A DNA stretch of 64,000 nucleotides from Myxococcus guangdongensis (GTDB lineage: Bacteria > Myxococcota > Myxococcia > Myxococcales > Myxococcaceae), in contig NZ_JAJVKW010000002.1 of assembly GCF_024198255.1 (NCBI RefSeq), positions 806,001 through 870,000 on the forward strand. Direction: 5' to 3'. How positions within the stretch are numbered: the first letter of the stretch is position 1; each line of letters starts with the position of its first letter. The position numbers and the translations under genes are program-made. Shown one piece after another: positions 54,044-64,000 of the stretch. The notes under the pieces were generated by a model. It saw only the letters and a list, made by a program, of their open reading frames with translations, ran no database searches and was not told the origin of the DNA.

Positions 54044-57000
54044 TCACGGATTGGGCACCGGCACGAACACGTTCGGAGCCCCCGGCGTCAACTGGGTGGT
54101 GAACTTGAAGTCCAGCTCGTTGTCGTCCGTGTCCACTCCATTCGGAATCCTGGACAGCGAGCCGTCCATCGAGTCGAGGTCCGCCAGTGCCGCCGTGCTC
54201 ACCGGCCCCTCCATCAGGTCGAACCGCGTCTGCGTGCCCGTGATGGAGGCCTGCACCACGGCCCCCTCGTAGGACAACGAGTCGATGATGGCGTCGTGCG
54301 CGCCGTCATAGAGAGCGACGGCATCCGGCGAGGGGTTGCCCGACGTGCCGCCATTCTGGATGGCGGTGGTCGACACGAGCACCTTGACGCCCGGCAGACC
54401 GCTGAGCGGACCCGTCACCGAGGAGGGCCCCACGACCAGGTACTCCCCTGGCCCGAGCGAGCCCACCGGCGCGAGGTCGACCTTGGCGTAGCTCGCGTGT
54501 GACGCCGTGCCACCATTCACGTAGACGAGCGACACGCCGCCCAGCGAGAGGGTGTTCTGCGTGGGGTTGTAGATCTCCACGAACTCCTTCCCGTTCGTGT
54601 CCGAGCCCTTCACGTCGTAGTCGACCTCGTTGATGACGAGGTGGTTGATGGGGGGCCGCTCCAGGGTGGAGATCTGCGCCGTCTTCGTCACGCCCGCGTA
54701 CGTCGCGGACAGGCTCCCATTCATCGGCTCCGAGCCCGCGACGAAGAGCACCTGCACGCTCCGCTGCCCCGGCGCCACCGTCACCGTGGGAGACGCCAGG
54801 ACGCCGAGCCCCGTGGCCGGCGTCAGCGTCAGCTCCACCACCACTCCGCCCGACGACGCCGCGCGGTCCAGCGTCACGATGAAGCCCTTCCTCGCGCCGA
54901 AGTACGCCGTCGACGTCTCGGGCGTCAGCGAGGCGAGCTTCGCCGGAGGCGGCGTCACGACCACCGTCGCCGCGCGGCTCACCCCGAGCAGCGACGCCGT
55001 CACCGTGCCCGTGCCCTCGCCCTCCGCGTCCGCGGTGAACAGGAACGTGGCCTCCGTGCTCCCCGCCGGCACCGTCACCGTGGCCGGCACCGAGCCGTAG
55101 CGCGTGACACCCGTCCCCGGCGCCGCCCCCAACGTCACCGCCAGGTCCTGCGCGGGCGCCGAGGACAACGCCACCCGGAACTCCTGCGTCTCGCCGTACC
55201 GCACGGACACCGGCCCCGCGGGAGACAGCGACACGAGCCGGGGCGCCGTCAGGTCCACCGTCACCGCGGAGCTCGCCTGACTCGTCCCCACCGCCGCCGT
55301 CACCGTGCCCGTGGGCCCCACCGCGGCCTCGTCGAGCGTGAAGGTGAACGTCGTCTGCATCGCGTTCTTCGCCACCGGCACGGACACCGCCGGCGTGAAG
55401 GTGCCGAACCCCGTCTCCGGCGTCGCGAACAGCGCCACGGACGCGTTGTCCGCCGCGGGCCGGTCCAACGACACGGTGTAGGTCACCGAGCCGCCCGGCA
55501 CCATCGTCACCTCCGCGGGCGACAAGCGCGCCAGCAGCGCCTGCTCATCCTGCCCCAGCACGCGCACCGTGGCCTGCCGCGACACCCCGCGCAGCGTGGC
55601 CGTCAGCACCACGCTCTGCGCGGGCGCCAGCGCCTCCACCTTCACCTCCACCGAGCCCTGGTTGCGCGGCACGCGCACCACGTCGTTGACCACGCGCAGC
55701 GCGGCGCTGTTGCTGGAGGTGACGGCCACGTCGATGGCCTCCGTGTACGGGGCCGACAACGTCAGCGTGAGGACCTGCGGGAAGGTGCTCACCGCGCCCG
55801 TCCCACCCAGGCGGACGTACGCCCCCGGCCCGAAGCTCGTCAACGTCGGCATGGGCGCCATCAGGTCCGCCGAGCTGCGCGGCAACACCTTCGAGTCGCT
55901 GAACATGTACGTCAGCACCCCGCGCAGCACGCCATACCGCGTCCCCACCGCCGGGTCCCGGAAGGTGTAGGCGAAGTCATCCACCATCAACCCGGGCTGC
56001 CCCGGGTCCCCGCTCTCGTTGACGAGGAACTGGGAGAACGAGTCGACGCCGCTGGAGACCGTCACGTCGAACACGTCCACCAGCACGCCCTCCAGCCCCT
56101 TCGCGCGGGCGCCGCCGGTCCGCACGTCCGCCGTGGTGACGGCCACCGGCACCGGCAGCGGGCCGACCGCGCCGCGCTTGCGGTACTTCACGTCCACCAG
56201 CTCCGGCAGGCCCTGGTAGACGGTCAGCGTCGCCGTGAGGATGTCCAGCCGGTCTCCCACCACCAGGTCGTCCTTGGGCGCGTACACGTAGATGCCCGAG
56301 TTCTCCACGCCCAGGCCCGCCGGCAGCGGGTGCACCTGAACCCAGAAGCCCATCTCCGTCAGCGCCCCCTTCACCAGCGCGGTGACGACGACGTCGTCGA
56401 ACTTCACCGTCTTGCCCACCCACGGGTAGCGGCCATTGCCGTCCTGCGTCTTCAGCTCGTGGACGGAGGCGCTCGAGCAGCCCAGGTGGCCCGGGTTCGG
56501 GTCCGAGACACACGCGTCGCACGCATCGCCCTTGCCGTCGCCGTCCTGGTCCGCCTGGTCCGGGTTCGCCACGTAGGGGCAGTTGTCCTGCCAGTTGGGG
56601 TGGCCGTCATGGTCGTCGTCGCCCGCGGTGTACGTGGCGCACGAGGTCGTGTTCGCGTCGAGCGGGCACACGTCACACGCGTCACCGACGCCGTCGCCGT
56701 CCGAGTCCGCCTGCTTGCCGCCGTCCATCGGACGGATGGGGTTGAAGACGAACGGGCAGTTGTCGGCGTTGCCCTTCAGGCCGTCACCGTCCGGGTCATC
56801 CGAGCGGCTCTCGCCGGAGTACACGTTCGAGCGCTTCACCGACGCGGGGAAGCTGGGGTTGTTGGAGATGCGGCGGGGCACGCACACCGGCTCGCCCTCG
56901 GGCACGCCGCAGGCGAACAGCTTGTAGGCCTCGGGATTGGCGGCCGCCAGCGTGGCCAGCGTCTTCTTCAGCTCCGACTGGACACACACCGTCTTGCCGC

Positions 57001-58573
57001 TGCCGCACACGTCCAGCGCGTCACACGGCTCCGCGCCGGACACGAGCGCGCCCACCAGCGCCTGGTCTCCGTAGAGCGCCTTGCCGCCGCGCATCGTCAG
57101 CACCACGTCCGCGGCCTCCGCGCTGATGACCGCGCGGTGCGGAGAGGCGGCGTGCGTGCGCAGCGAGTAGATGGCCAAATCACCCAGCTTGCCCGGGGCG
57201 ATGCGGCCCACCCCCGCCTGCATGTCCACCGCCCCCGCGGCCTGGCTGGTCACCATCCGCCACAGGTCCACGTCGCTGAAGGCCCGGTCGAACTGCACGG
57301 TGTTGAGCGCGTCCGCGCACTTCAGCTCGCGCAGCAGGTTCATGGAGCCGGACTGCACCCAGTCGGTGCCCAGCGCGATGTTCACGCCCAGCCGCTTGTA
57401 CGCCGTCACCATCGCCGTGTCGCCGTACAGCGCGACGTTGGAGCGCGGCGACCAGATGAGGCCCGTGCCCCGCTCCGCCATCAGCGCAATCTCCTTCGCC
57501 GTCACGCCCACCGCGCTGATGACCGACGTGCGCGGCTGGATGATGTCGTTGATGCCCGTCGACAGGCAGCGGAACTCGTTGAACGCCTCCTGGCTGATGC
57601 CCTCGGCCAGGTGCGACAGGTACGTGCCGTGGTTCGGCACGCTCGAGGTGCGCGGCATGCTGGCGTAGTCACACGTGTCGGACTTGATGTCCGTCTCGCG
57701 GTTGCCCAACGGGAAGTCCACGTAGGAGGTGAGCCACTGGTCCAGGCCCTCCTGACGGCTGACCGGCTGGTCCACGTTGCGCAGCAGGCCCGCGGCGCCG
57801 CCCAGGCCCGCGATGGACGTGGTGCCCGCAAGCAGGTGGCGCAGCTCGATGTAGCTCACCTTGTCCACCGCCGAGCTCGTGCTGTTGGAGATGCGGGTGT
57901 GGTTGCCCAGGCCGACGACCCAGTCCAGCCGGTGCTCGTAGCGCTCGTCCGTCCCGGCGAACGGCCCGCTCTGCTTGGTGAGGTGCTCGTGCGTGTTGAT
58001 GAGGCCCGGGGAGATGACGCCCGTGGGGCACGCCACGTGCGTCGCCTCGGCGGCGCCCGCCTCCGCGGAGCAGTCACACGACGCGCAGGTGATGACGCCG
58101 CTCGCGTCCACCAGCACCTGGCCGCCCACCAGCGTCTCGTCCTCCATGAGCACCACGCCCGTGAACAGGCGCGCGCCGTTGCCGGCCTTGGAGACCTCGC
58201 ACGTGGCGCCGCTCGCCAGGGGCGGGGCATCCGCCGCCGCGCAGCGCGTGAGCGTCAGCGAGCAGTCCGCCTCACAGCCGTCCTGGCCCGTCAGGTTGCC
58301 GTCGTCGCAGATTTCGGTGCCCTCCAGCTTGCCGTTGCCACAGGCCGCCTGGGGCCGGGTGGGCGTGGAGGTACAGTCCGCCTCACAGCCATCGCCGCCC
58401 TGCTTGTTGCCGTCGTCGCACGCCTCCCCCTCCTCCTGGACCCCGTTGCCGCAGACGGGCGCCTGGGTGCAGCCCGTCCCCTCACAGGGCTTCGGGTCCT
58501 CCCGCGAACATCCAACCTGGAACAGCCACACCGCGCTGAGCGCGGCCAACAACAAGCGAGGCGACATTCGCAT
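54044..58573 (-). CDS. multidomain amidohydrolase lipoprotein with TSP3 and lamin-tail domains
   Basis: 1509 aa from ATG 58573 (GGAG 9 nt upstream). Lipoprotein signal with FQVGC lipobox; two DUF4215-type Cys modules ([16 protein letters not shown]..., [16 protein letters not shown]...); an amidohydrolase domain at about 100-500 with the metal HxH in INTHEHL, later His in [12 protein letters not shown] and Asp in LGTDWVQSG; thrombospondin-3 calcium loops ([40 protein letters not shown]) at about 590-700; several beta-sandwich repeats ([12 protein letters not shown]..., [12 protein letters not shown]...); and a C-terminal lamin-tail domain from about 1308 ([12 protein letters not shown] ... 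[11 protein letters not shown]). It is a surface enzyme of unknown substrate. Confidence 0.9.
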   Translation of the reverse strand: MRMSPRLLLAALSAVWLFQVGCSREDPKPCEGTGCTQAPVCGNGVQEEGEACDDGNKQGGDGCEADCTSTPTRPQAACGNGKLEGTEICDDGNLTGQDGCEADCSLTLTRCAAADAPPLASGATCEVSKAGNGARLFTGVVLMEDETLVGGQVLVDASGVITCASCDCSAEAGAAEATHVACPTGVISPGLINTHEHLTKQSGPFAGTDERYEHRLDWVVGLGNHTRISNSTSSAVDKVSYIELRHLLAGTTSIAGLGGAAGLLRNVDQPVSRQEGLDQWLTSYVDFPLGNRETDIKSDTCDYASMPRTSSVPNHGTYLSHLAEGISQEAFNEFRCLSTGINDIIQPRTSVISAVGVTAKEIALMAERGTGLIWSPRSNVALYGDTAMVTAYKRLGVNIALGTDWVQSGSMNLLRELKCADALNTVQFDRAFSDVDLWRMVTSQAAGAVDMQAGVGRIAPGKLGDLAIYSLRTHAASPHRAVISAEAADVVLTMRGGKALYGDQALVGALVSGAEPCDALDVCGSGKTVCVQSELKKTLATLAAANPEAYKLFACGVPEGEPVCVPRRISNNPSFPASVKRSNVYSGESRSDDPDGDGLKGNADNCPFVFNPIRPMDGGKQADSDGDGVGDACDVCPLDANTTSCATYTAGDDDHDGHPNWQDNCPYVANPDQADQDGDGKGDACDACVSDPNPGHLGCSSASVHELKTQDGNGRYPWVGKTVKFDDVVVTALVKGALTEMGFWVQVHPLPAGLGVENSGIYVYAPKDDLVVGDRLDILTATLTVYQGLPELVDVKYRKRGAVGPLPVPVAVTTADVRTGGARAKGLEGVLVDVFDVTVSSGVDSFSQFLVNESGDPGQPGLMVDDFAYTFRDPAVGTRYGVLRGVLTYMFSDSKVLPRSSADLMAPMPTLTSFGPGAYVRLGGTGAVSTFPQVLTLTLSAPYTEAIDVAVTSSNSAALRVVNDVVRVPRNQGSVEVKVEALAPAQSVVLTATLRGVSRQATVRVLGQDEQALLARLSPAEVTMVPGGSVTYTVSLDRPAADNASVALFATPETGFGTFTPAVSVPVAKNAMQTTFTFTLDEAAVGPTGTVTAAVGTSQASSAVTVDLTAPRLVSLSPAGPVSVRYGETQEFRVALSSAPAQDLAVTLGAAPGTGVTRYGSVPATVTVPAGSTEATFLFTADAEGEGTGTVTASLLGVSRAATVVVTPPPAKLASLTPETSTAYFGARKGFIVTLDRAASSGGVVVELTLTPATGLGVLASPTVTVAPGQRSVQVLFVAGSEPMNGSLSATYAGVTKTAQISTLERPPINHLVINEVDYDVKGSDTNGKEFVEIYNPTQNTLSLGGVSLVYVNGGTASHASYAKVDLAPVGSLGPGEYLVVGPSSVTGPLSGLPGVKVLVSTTAIQNGGTSGNPSPDAVALYDGAHDAIIDSLSYEGAVVQASITGTQTRFDLMEGPVSTAALADLDSMDGSLSRIPNGVDTDDNELDFKFTTQLTPGAPNVFVPVPNP

Positions 58574-58755
58574 CTCGTGGGTCTCCTGGGGGCACCCACC
58601 TGGGTGCTCGACGGCATGTCCCTGAAATGCGGCGCAGAGTAGCCTGTGAAACATTTCGGTAACAGACGTCCCCGGGGCAATCCGCCCTGGCGAATTGCAA
58701 GGGGTTCGGGGCGCCCCAGTGGCGACTTCCCACCTTTCTGTAGACTGAGAAGCCG

Positions 58756-60372
58756 ATGACCGCCCACACCCTGACCAGCCCCGTCTCCCGCTTCCTCGAC
58801 GGACACCTACGACGCGATGCGCAGGGGCGCGAGCTGTCGGTGGCGCGCTTCATGGCGGGCCTGTCCGGCGCGTCGGTGGTGGTGGCCGCGGCGCTGGGCC
58901 CCTCGCTGGGCTGGGGGCTGACGCAGGCGCTGATGGGGCTGTCGGCGGTGCTGGCGCTCTACTACACCGCGCTGTGGCGCGTGCTGCGCTCGGGCGCGTT
59001 CCATCCGGCCATCCCCTGGCTCAACGTGGCCATCGAGGTCAGCATCCCCGCGGTGGTGCTCGCGTTCGATTTGCGCTTCCAGGGGCCCATCTACGCGCTC
59101 ACCGCGCCCACGCTGGTCATCTGGCCCACGCTCATCACGCTCGCGACGTTGCGCAGCAACCCCCGGCTGGCGCTGGCCGCGGGCATCCTGGTGGCCGCCG
59201 AGTACCTGGGCATCTACTTCCTCTTCGTCCAGCCGCTGCTGCCGGAGTCCGCGCTCATCACGCTGACGCCGCGCTTCATCGCCACGCGGGCCTTCTTCTT
59301 CGTGGCCGCGGGCGTCTTCACCGCCACGCTCGCGCGGCACTTCCTGCAGCTGACGCGGGGCGCGCTGTCCGCGCTGCGGGAGCAGGAGGTCATGGGCAAG
59401 TACGTGCTGCACGAGCGCGTGGGCGCGGGCGGCATGGCGGAGGTGTACCGGGCCACGTACTGCCCGGAGGGTGGCTTCCAGAAGCAGGTGGCCCTCAAGC
59501 GCATCCTCCCCTCGTTCGCGGATGACGACGACTTCGTCGCCATGTTCCGCCGCGAGGCGGAGCTGTGCTCGTCGCTCAATCACCCCAACATCGTGCAGGT
59601 CTTCGACTTGGGGCGGCACGGGGGCACGTACTTCCTGGCCATGGAGTTCGTGGACGGCATGCCGTTGAGTTCGCTGATGCGGGGGCTTGCGCGCAGGCCG
59701 CTGCCGGTGGCGGCGGTGACGTTCCTGGGGGCGGAGCTGGCGTCGGCGCTCGACTACCTGCACCGGCGCACGGGCGCGGACGGACAGCCGCTGCGGCTGG
59801 TGCACCGCGACCTCAACCCGCCCAACGTGCTGGTGTCGCGCTTCGGCGACGTGAAGCTGTCGGACTTCGGCATCGCGCGGGACTCGGCGCGCTCGCAGCT
59901 CACGGCCGCGGGCAGCGTGCGCGGCAAGCTGGGCTACATGGCGCCCGAGCAGGCCGCGGGGAGGCCCTTCGATGGGCGCGCGGACCTCTTCGCGCTGGGG
60001 CTGACGTTGCATGAGGCGCTCACGGGGCGGCGCGCGCTCCAGGGCTCCACGCAGGAGGCGCTGCTGCGCGCCACGCTGGACCAGGAGGTGCTCCCGCCCT
60101 CGCGCTTCAATCCGGAGGTGCCGCCCGCGCTCGACGCGGCGGTGATGGGGCTGCTCGAGAAGCGGCCCGAGCAGCGCACCGCCAGCGGGGCCCTCCTGCG
60201 TCAGCAGCTGCTCGCGCTCGAGGGCGAGTCCGCGCCGTATCCGCGAGGCCAGGCGCTGCTCGCGGGCGTCCTGCGCGAGGCGGCGGAGCGACAGCAGCAG
60301 GAGAAGGAGGCTCGAGCCCAGGCCTCCGCCGAGGGCCCCGCGCGCGCTCAGGCCCCCGCTCGCTCGGCCTGA
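58756..60372 (+). CDS. Ser/Thr protein kinase with N-terminal membrane domain
   Basis: 538 aa. Residues 30-200 contain about six hydrophobic helices ([15 protein letters not shown]..., [26 protein letters not shown]) and no recognisable ligand fold. The kinase domain starts at about 216 ([12 protein letters not shown]), with VALKRI, the catalytic loop HRDLNPPN at 350-357 (Lys replaced by Asn), SDFGIA and GYMAPEQ. Kinase placed C-terminal to a polytopic membrane sensor is the reverse of the usual myxobacterial Pkn layout. The tail is Gln/Ala-rich. Divergent from the amidohydrolase lipoprotein with 182 nt between starts. Confidence 0.92.
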   Translation: MTAHTLTSPVSRFLDGHLRRDAQGRELSVARFMAGLSGASVVVAAALGPSLGWGLTQALMGLSAVLALYYTALWRVLRSGAFHPAIPWLNVAIEVSIPAVVLAFDLRFQGPIYALTAPTLVIWPTLITLATLRSNPRLALAAGILVAAEYLGIYFLFVQPLLPESALITLTPRFIATRAFFFVAAGVFTATLARHFLQLTRGALSALREQEVMGKYVLHERVGAGGMAEVYRATYCPEGGFQKQVALKRILPSFADDDDFVAMFRREAELCSSLNHPNIVQVFDLGRHGGTYFLAMEFVDGMPLSSLMRGLARRPLPVAAVTFLGAELASALDYLHRRTGADGQPLRLVHRDLNPPNVLVSRFGDVKLSDFGIARDSARSQLTAAGSVRGKLGYMAPEQAAGRPFDGRADLFALGLTLHEALTGRRALQGSTQEALLRATLDQEVLPPSRFNPEVPPALDAAVMGLLEKRPEQRTASGALLRQQLLALEGESAPYPRGQALLAGVLREAAERQQQEKEARAQASAEGPARAQAPARSA

Positions 60373-60667
60373 GACGTCGGCTCCGCTCGGCCCCCCGTCC
60401 GCGAGGGATTCAGCGCGGCGTTCCTCGCGAGTGCTGGGGCCCTCCGCTCCACGTCCCGGCCTGCCAGCAGGCTTCGCGCGAAACGGGAGCACACCTCGTC
60501 GCGCGACGGACCCGTACAGCGCGGCGACCGCGCGAAACTCCTGCTGCCCCGACGCCCTCGCGCTACGTATCGTATCGATGCGCGCCGCACGGTCCGCCTC
60601 GAGGTCCGGGGCGCCCGTGCCAGGCCACCGCCCACACCCCGCGGCGCCCCACCTGGAGTCCGTCACC

Positions 60668-61516
60668 ATGGATGTCGCTGTCCTCACCTACTCAGACATG
60701 CCCGAGCTCGCCGAGTTCGAGCGCCCCCTGCTCCCCGCGCTCCGAGCCCTGGGCCTGGATGCGCGGCCCGTCGTCTGGGACGACCCGACGGTGGACTTCA
60801 ACACCGTGCGCCTCGCCGTGGTGCGCAGCACCTGGGACAGCCACCTGCGCCGCGACACCTTCGTCGCCTGGGCCCAGAAGGTCGGCCGGCTCACCCGGCT
60901 CCACAACCCGGCCGACGTGCTGCGCTGGAACACGCACAAGTTCTACCTGCGTGAGCTCGAGGAGAAGGGCATCCCCGTGACGCCCACCGCGTGGGTGGAG
61001 CGCGACGGCGCCCTGGACCTCGAGGTCCTCGCCCGCGCCCGGGGCTGGGACACGCTGGTCCTCAAGCCCGCCGTGTCCGCTGGCGCCGTGGAGACGCACA
61101 TCATCCCGCGCGCGGAGGCCTCGGCTGGCAACGCGCTCGTCACCCGACTCGCCGCCAGCGGAGAGCTGATGGTGCAGCCCTACCTCCGGGCCTTCGAGTC
61201 GGAAGGCGAGCGCAGCTACATCTTCTTCGAGGGTGTCTTCAGCCACGCGGTGCGCCGCCCGCCCACGCTGAAGTCCGCGCCTCGCGGCTTCGCGGAGCCC
61301 AGCACCTTCGCGCCCGACCCCAAGGAGCTGAAGCTGTCCGAGCGCGTGCTCGAGGCCATGGGCGCCCCGCTGCTCTACGCCCGCGTGGACGTGGCCACCG
61401 ACAACGAAGGCGTCACCCGGCTGCAGGAAGTGGAGGTCACCGAGCCCTCCCTCTTCCTCACCCTGGACGCCGAGTCCCCGCACCGGCTGGCGCGCGCCAT
61501 CGCCGCGAAGCTGTAG
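60668..61516 (+). CDS. ATP-grasp enzyme (glutathione-synthetase/RimK-like)
   Basis: 282 aa from ATG 60668 (GGAG 9 nt upstream). The N-terminal preATP-grasp (VAVLTYSDMPELAEFERPLLPALRALG...VRSTWDSHLR), the central NTHKFYLRELEEKGIPVTPTAWV, DTLVLKPAVSAGAVETHII for nucleotide binding and the C-terminal LQEVEVTEPSLF metal-binding Glu are all present. The family joins carboxylates to amines; the substrate is unknown. The preceding 295 nt (60373-60667) contain no gene or clear signal that I can support. Confidence 0.88.
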   Translation: MDVAVLTYSDMPELAEFERPLLPALRALGLDARPVVWDDPTVDFNTVRLAVVRSTWDSHLRRDTFVAWAQKVGRLTRLHNPADVLRWNTHKFYLRELEEKGIPVTPTAWVERDGALDLEVLARARGWDTLVLKPAVSAGAVETHIIPRAEASAGNALVTRLAASGELMVQPYLRAFESEGERSYIFFEGVFSHAVRRPPTLKSAPRGFAEPSTFAPDPKELKLSERVLEAMGAPLLYARVDVATDNEGVTRLQEVEVTEPSLFLTLDAESPHRLARAIAAKL

Positions 61517-61540
61517 CGGCGCCCCCGAGGGAGTGCGCGC

Positions 61541-62965
61541 CTAGAAGCCGCACTCCTTCGCATCCGCGTTGCGGAACACGCACAGCAGCCCCGGCTGACG
61601 CTTCTTCCAGAAGGCCCAGTCGTGCGCGCCGCTCACCTCGTTCACGTGCACCACGCCGTAGCCCTTGTTGCGCAGCGCAGTGACGAACTGGAGGTTGGAC
61701 TGACAGTCGTCCCCGCCCTGCTCGCCGTCGCGCGTGCAGCCCGTCGAGGGTGAGCCGTGGTCCACGTAGAAGCGCACCGGCACCACCGGGTCCGCGCTCG
61801 CGCGCACCACCATGGCGTTGCCGTCGTTGCGGTCCACCTCGCCGTCGTGCGGCCAGAACAGCGTGCCGGACTGCGTGCCCACGAAGCCGAACTTCTCCGG
61901 GGCGCGGAAGCCCGCGTACACGGAGATGAGCCCGCCCAGCGACGCGCCGGAGATGCCCGTCTCCTGGGGCCCCTTCTTCACGCGCAGGCCCGACTCCACG
62001 CGCGGCATCAGGTCATTGACGATGAAGGCCAGGTAGTCGTCACCCCGAGGCGTGGGCCAGCCCGGCGCGAGCGCGGGCGGGAAGGTGTACTGCCCCAGCC
62101 GCACGTCCTGGCTCGGCAGCGCGATGAACACGAGCACCGCCGCGTCCTGGGGCCGCGCCTTGTAGTGCGCGTCCGCCGCGTCCACGAAGGACTCGCGGGT
62201 GATGCTCTCGTTGCCGTCGTGCACGTACATCACCGGCAGCGACGGGCACTCCGGGCCGTCATAGGACGCGGGCGTGTAGACGAAGACATCGCGCGCGTCG
62301 TTCAACGCCGTGGCGCGCACGTCGTACCACGCGGTGAGCCGGCCCTTCGCCGGGTCCTGCGCGTCCGGGTAGACGAGCGAGTTGAACTGGCCCACGTCGT
62401 TGCGGTTGAGGCGGTCCCACACGACGTTGCGCGCGCGAGGGTCCTCGAAGAAGTCGCCGCCCTTCACCAGCTTGTACGGCTGCGGGCCCGTGCGCGGGAC
62501 CTCCACCTCCGCGAGGTACAAGTCCGTGTCCCGCACCTGCCCGAGCGGCGTCGCCGTGGGCGACCACTCGTTGAACTCACCGGCCACGAAGGTGTCGCGC
62601 GCGGCCTCGCCCCGGACGAAGAAGGCCACGCGCTGACGGCCCGCGCTCGCGTCGCTCACCAGCGGCGTGCCGCCCTGGGCCTCCACCTGCGCCACGAAGC
62701 GGTCGATGGCCTGGGTGCGCTCATTCGACGTCGCGGCCCGGCCCATGGCCAGCTGCAGGTCCGCCAGCAGCGACATGGGCGCGCCCTTCACCACCGCCTG
62801 CCGCTGACAGGCCCAGCTCGTCGGGCCCCCACCGCCGTCGGGCGTCGGCCCCGCGTCCGGATAGGACTGGGTGAAGGGCGGAGGCGGAACGACCGGCGCG
62901 CCCTCCGAATCATCACAGGCGGACAGCAGACTCGCGCACAGCAGGACGAAGGACAGACGGCGCAT
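61541..62965 (-). CDS. lipoprotein esterase (Fes-like, CBM48 N-domain)
   Basis: 474 aa. Signal peptide MRRLSFVLLCASLLSAC (lipobox LSAC) and a Pro/Gly/Asp-rich spacer. The beta domain RVAFFVRGEAARDTFVAGEFNEWSPTA is isoamylase-N-like. The hydrolase has PVMYVHDGNES, nucleophile elbow SGASLGG, Asp in VDHGSPSTG and His in SGAHDWAFWKK. It is an exported counterpart of the protein at 37424. ATG 62965 has GGAG 7 nt before it; GTG 62968 is open too. The gene converges closely with the ATP-grasp gene (24 nt). Confidence 0.87.
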   Translation of the reverse strand: MRRLSFVLLCASLLSACDDSEGAPVVPPPPFTQSYPDAGPTPDGGGGPTSWACQRQAVVKGAPMSLLADLQLAMGRAATSNERTQAIDRFVAQVEAQGGTPLVSDASAGRQRVAFFVRGEAARDTFVAGEFNEWSPTATPLGQVRDTDLYLAEVEVPRTGPQPYKLVKGGDFFEDPRARNVVWDRLNRNDVGQFNSLVYPDAQDPAKGRLTAWYDVRATALNDARDVFVYTPASYDGPECPSLPVMYVHDGNESITRESFVDAADAHYKARPQDAAVLVFIALPSQDVRLGQYTFPPALAPGWPTPRGDDYLAFIVNDLMPRVESGLRVKKGPQETGISGASLGGLISVYAGFRAPEKFGFVGTQSGTLFWPHDGEVDRNDGNAMVVRASADPVVPVRFYVDHGSPSTGCTRDGEQGGDDCQSNLQFVTALRNKGYGVVHVNEVSGAHDWAFWKKRQPGLLCVFRNADAKECGF

Positions 62966-63004
62966 CACGACTCCAGGCGGCGGCAGGCGAGAAGCAGGGA
63001 CGGA

Positions 63005-63550
63005 CTACGGCTGCGGCTTGGCGGCGGTGGCCGCGGCGGGCACGGTGAGCTCGCGCCCCCACACCCGGACCTTCGCGGCCTTCTCCGCCTCGCCATCGAA
63101 GTAGATGCTCGCCTTCACCTTCACGGAGGGCGGCACCTTGATGGAGTCGGCCGACTGCCCGGGAGAGCGGGCCTGCAGCGGCGTGGCGAAGCCGTCCTTG
63201 TCCAACAGCTGCGCGCCGCCGCCCTCGTGGAGGCCCAGGAGGTGCAGCGGCTCCGCCGTCTTGTTCGTCACCGCGAGCACCACCTCCACGCCGCCGCCGT
63301 TGGAGGCCTTCGCCTCCAGCACGGACAGCTCCGTGTTGGCGTTGACCTCTTCCGCGGTGGACAGCGTGCGCGAGCCGTCCGCGCTGGCGGCGCCCTTGCG
63401 GCCCTCGTTGAAGCCCTCGACGACGCCGCTGCCGGCGCCCTTGGCGACCTCCACCGTCTTGCCCACCACCGTGGCGGTGACGTCCTTGGCCGTCTCTCCC
63501 TTGCAGGCGGGGACGAGGAGCAGGAGCGGAGCGAGCAGGAGACGGCGCAT
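63005..63550 (-). CDS. small lipoprotein, unknown
   Basis: 181 aa from the ATG at 63550. Signal peptide MRRLLLAPLLLLVPAC with lipobox VPAC. A short helical region (DVTATVVGKTVEVAKGAGSGVVEGFNEGRKGA) is followed by a beta-sandwich-like domain with alternating strands (LSVLEAKASNGGGVEVVLAVTNKTAEPLHLLGL). No family recognised. Not coupled to the esterase gene, 40 nt downstream of it on the same strand. Confidence 0.75.
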   Translation of the reverse strand: MRRLLLAPLLLLVPACKGETAKDVTATVVGKTVEVAKGAGSGVVEGFNEGRKGAASADGSRTLSTAEEVNANTELSVLEAKASNGGGVEVVLAVTNKTAEPLHLLGLHEGGGAQLLDKDGFATPLQARSPGQSADSIKVPPSVKVKASIYFDGEAEKAAKVRVWGRELTVPAAATAAKPQP

Positions 63551-63698
63551 GGGACCTCCAGAGGGATGTGGGCGCGGGTGTACTACAGGGCCCACTCCGC
63601 GCGCGAGTGGGGGGCACCCGCCGGGTTTCAGACGATTCGTGGACACCGGAATGCACCTTCTCGCGCGCTGCGGGGGCCGAAGGGGTTATGAGTCCTCC

Positions 63699-64000
63699 AT
63701 GGCTCGCGCACTGCTGCTCTCGCTGCTGGTGAGGCAGCACCTTGCACTCAAAGAGAAGTTTCGCGCCAAGTACCCGCACCCCTGGCTGGTGTGGGAGGCA
63801 GGCGCGTGGAACGTCCCGGAGACGGTGGACGGGAATGTGGGCGCCACCCGGCTGCCGCTCACGGACTTGAAGGACTGCCTGCCCGCCGGGGACGCCATGT
63901 GCTTCGAGCTGGTGGCCCTGGCCGAGCGAGGCCCCATCCGCCTGGGCCGCGCGTCGCAGAACAACGCGCTGGTGGTCAACGACGCCACGGTGTCGCGCGA
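63699..64000 (+). CDS. FHA-domain protein, 3' truncated by window end
   Basis: Open from the ATG at 63699 to the last base, 100 codons without a stop. After about 55 residues (ARALLLSLLVRQHLALKEKFRAKYPHPW...) comes RGPIRLGRASQNNALVVNDATVSR, which is the first half of a forkhead-associated phosphothreonine-binding domain (GR, N, VSR). It is probably another partner of Ser/Thr kinases. Length and C-terminal domains are unknown. Confidence 0.7.
   Translation, partial: MARALLLSLLVRQHLALKEKFRAKYPHPWLVWEAGAWNVPETVDGNVGATRLPLTDLKDCLPAGDAMCFELVALAERGPIRLGRASQNNALVVNDATVSR

Noticed and set aside
54641..58642. 1333-aa plus-strand open frame antisense to the amidohydrolase lipoprotein
   Set aside because: Arg/His-rich shadow translation of a GC-rich gene; the minus-strand protein has signal peptide and several recognisable domains.
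60373..60667. Possible small gene in the 295-nt gap before the ATP-grasp gene
   Set aside because: Open frames here have no ribosome site and no protein-like composition.

Overview
High-GC DNA with dense genes, ATGA/GTGA start-stop overlaps, many lipoproteins, eukaryote-like Ser/Thr kinases, an FHA/sigma-54 activator and a carB-type carotenoid operon ending in carA-carH all point to a myxobacterium close to Myxococcus/Corallococcus. This is a chromosomal window. I see no rRNA, tRNA, IS element or CRISPR array, and no gene-free stretch longer than about 300 bases.

Layout. 1-4.25 kb: 3' part of an aerobic tryptophan/kynurenine catabolic operon (ACMSD, kynureninase, kynurenine 3-monooxygenase, an SDR with an altered active site). 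4.36-5.76 kb: a SitA6/SitI6-type lipoprotein toxin/immunity pair whose toxin gene has an in-frame TGA. 5.8-6.7 kb: an ArsR/SRPBCC pair with a perfect operator dyad. 6.9-16 kb: a thaumatin-like secreted protein, an alpha/beta hydrolase, glutamine synthetase, an APC transporter, a lipoprotein and two small exported proteins. 16.1-22.7 kb: an FHA-sigma-54 activator translationally coupled to a 1570-aa kinase/STAND ATPase/sulfatase-modifying-factor protein with unusual insertions. 22.8-25.4 kb: an ADYC lipoprotein and a BNR beta-propeller protein.

25.4-35.8 kb (minus strand): an almost completely overlapping 11-gene carotenoid operon, crtE-crtI-crtB-crtD-crtC-GT-crtYc-crtYd-acyltransferase-carA-carH. 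It has a dyad-rich promoter and covers GGPP synthesis through desaturation, hydration, cyclisation, glycosylation and acylation to the B12-based repressors. 35.9-40.1 kb: a redoxin-like protein, a TIGR01777 epimerase, a Fes-like esterase and unknown proteins.

40.1-45.9 kb holds the most interesting locus: a HEAT-repeat protein fused to a degenerate aldo-keto reductase, a structured intergenic region with a1/a2-like inverted repeats, a retron-type reverse transcriptase (NAxxH, YADD, VTG), and a translationally coupled TIGR02996/leucine-rich-repeat gene. I read this as a candidate retron system with an unusual accessory protein.

45.9-64 kb: a 28-repeat RCC1 lipoprotein, a membrane metallophosphoesterase, a second and intact SitA6/SitI6 module flanked by a duplicated remnant of the phosphoesterase 3' end, a TetR regulator, a large amidohydrolase/thrombospondin-3/lamin-tail lipoprotein, a membrane-anchored Ser/Thr kinase, an ATP-grasp enzyme, an esterase lipoprotein, a small lipoprotein, and the start of an FHA-domain protein cut by the window end.
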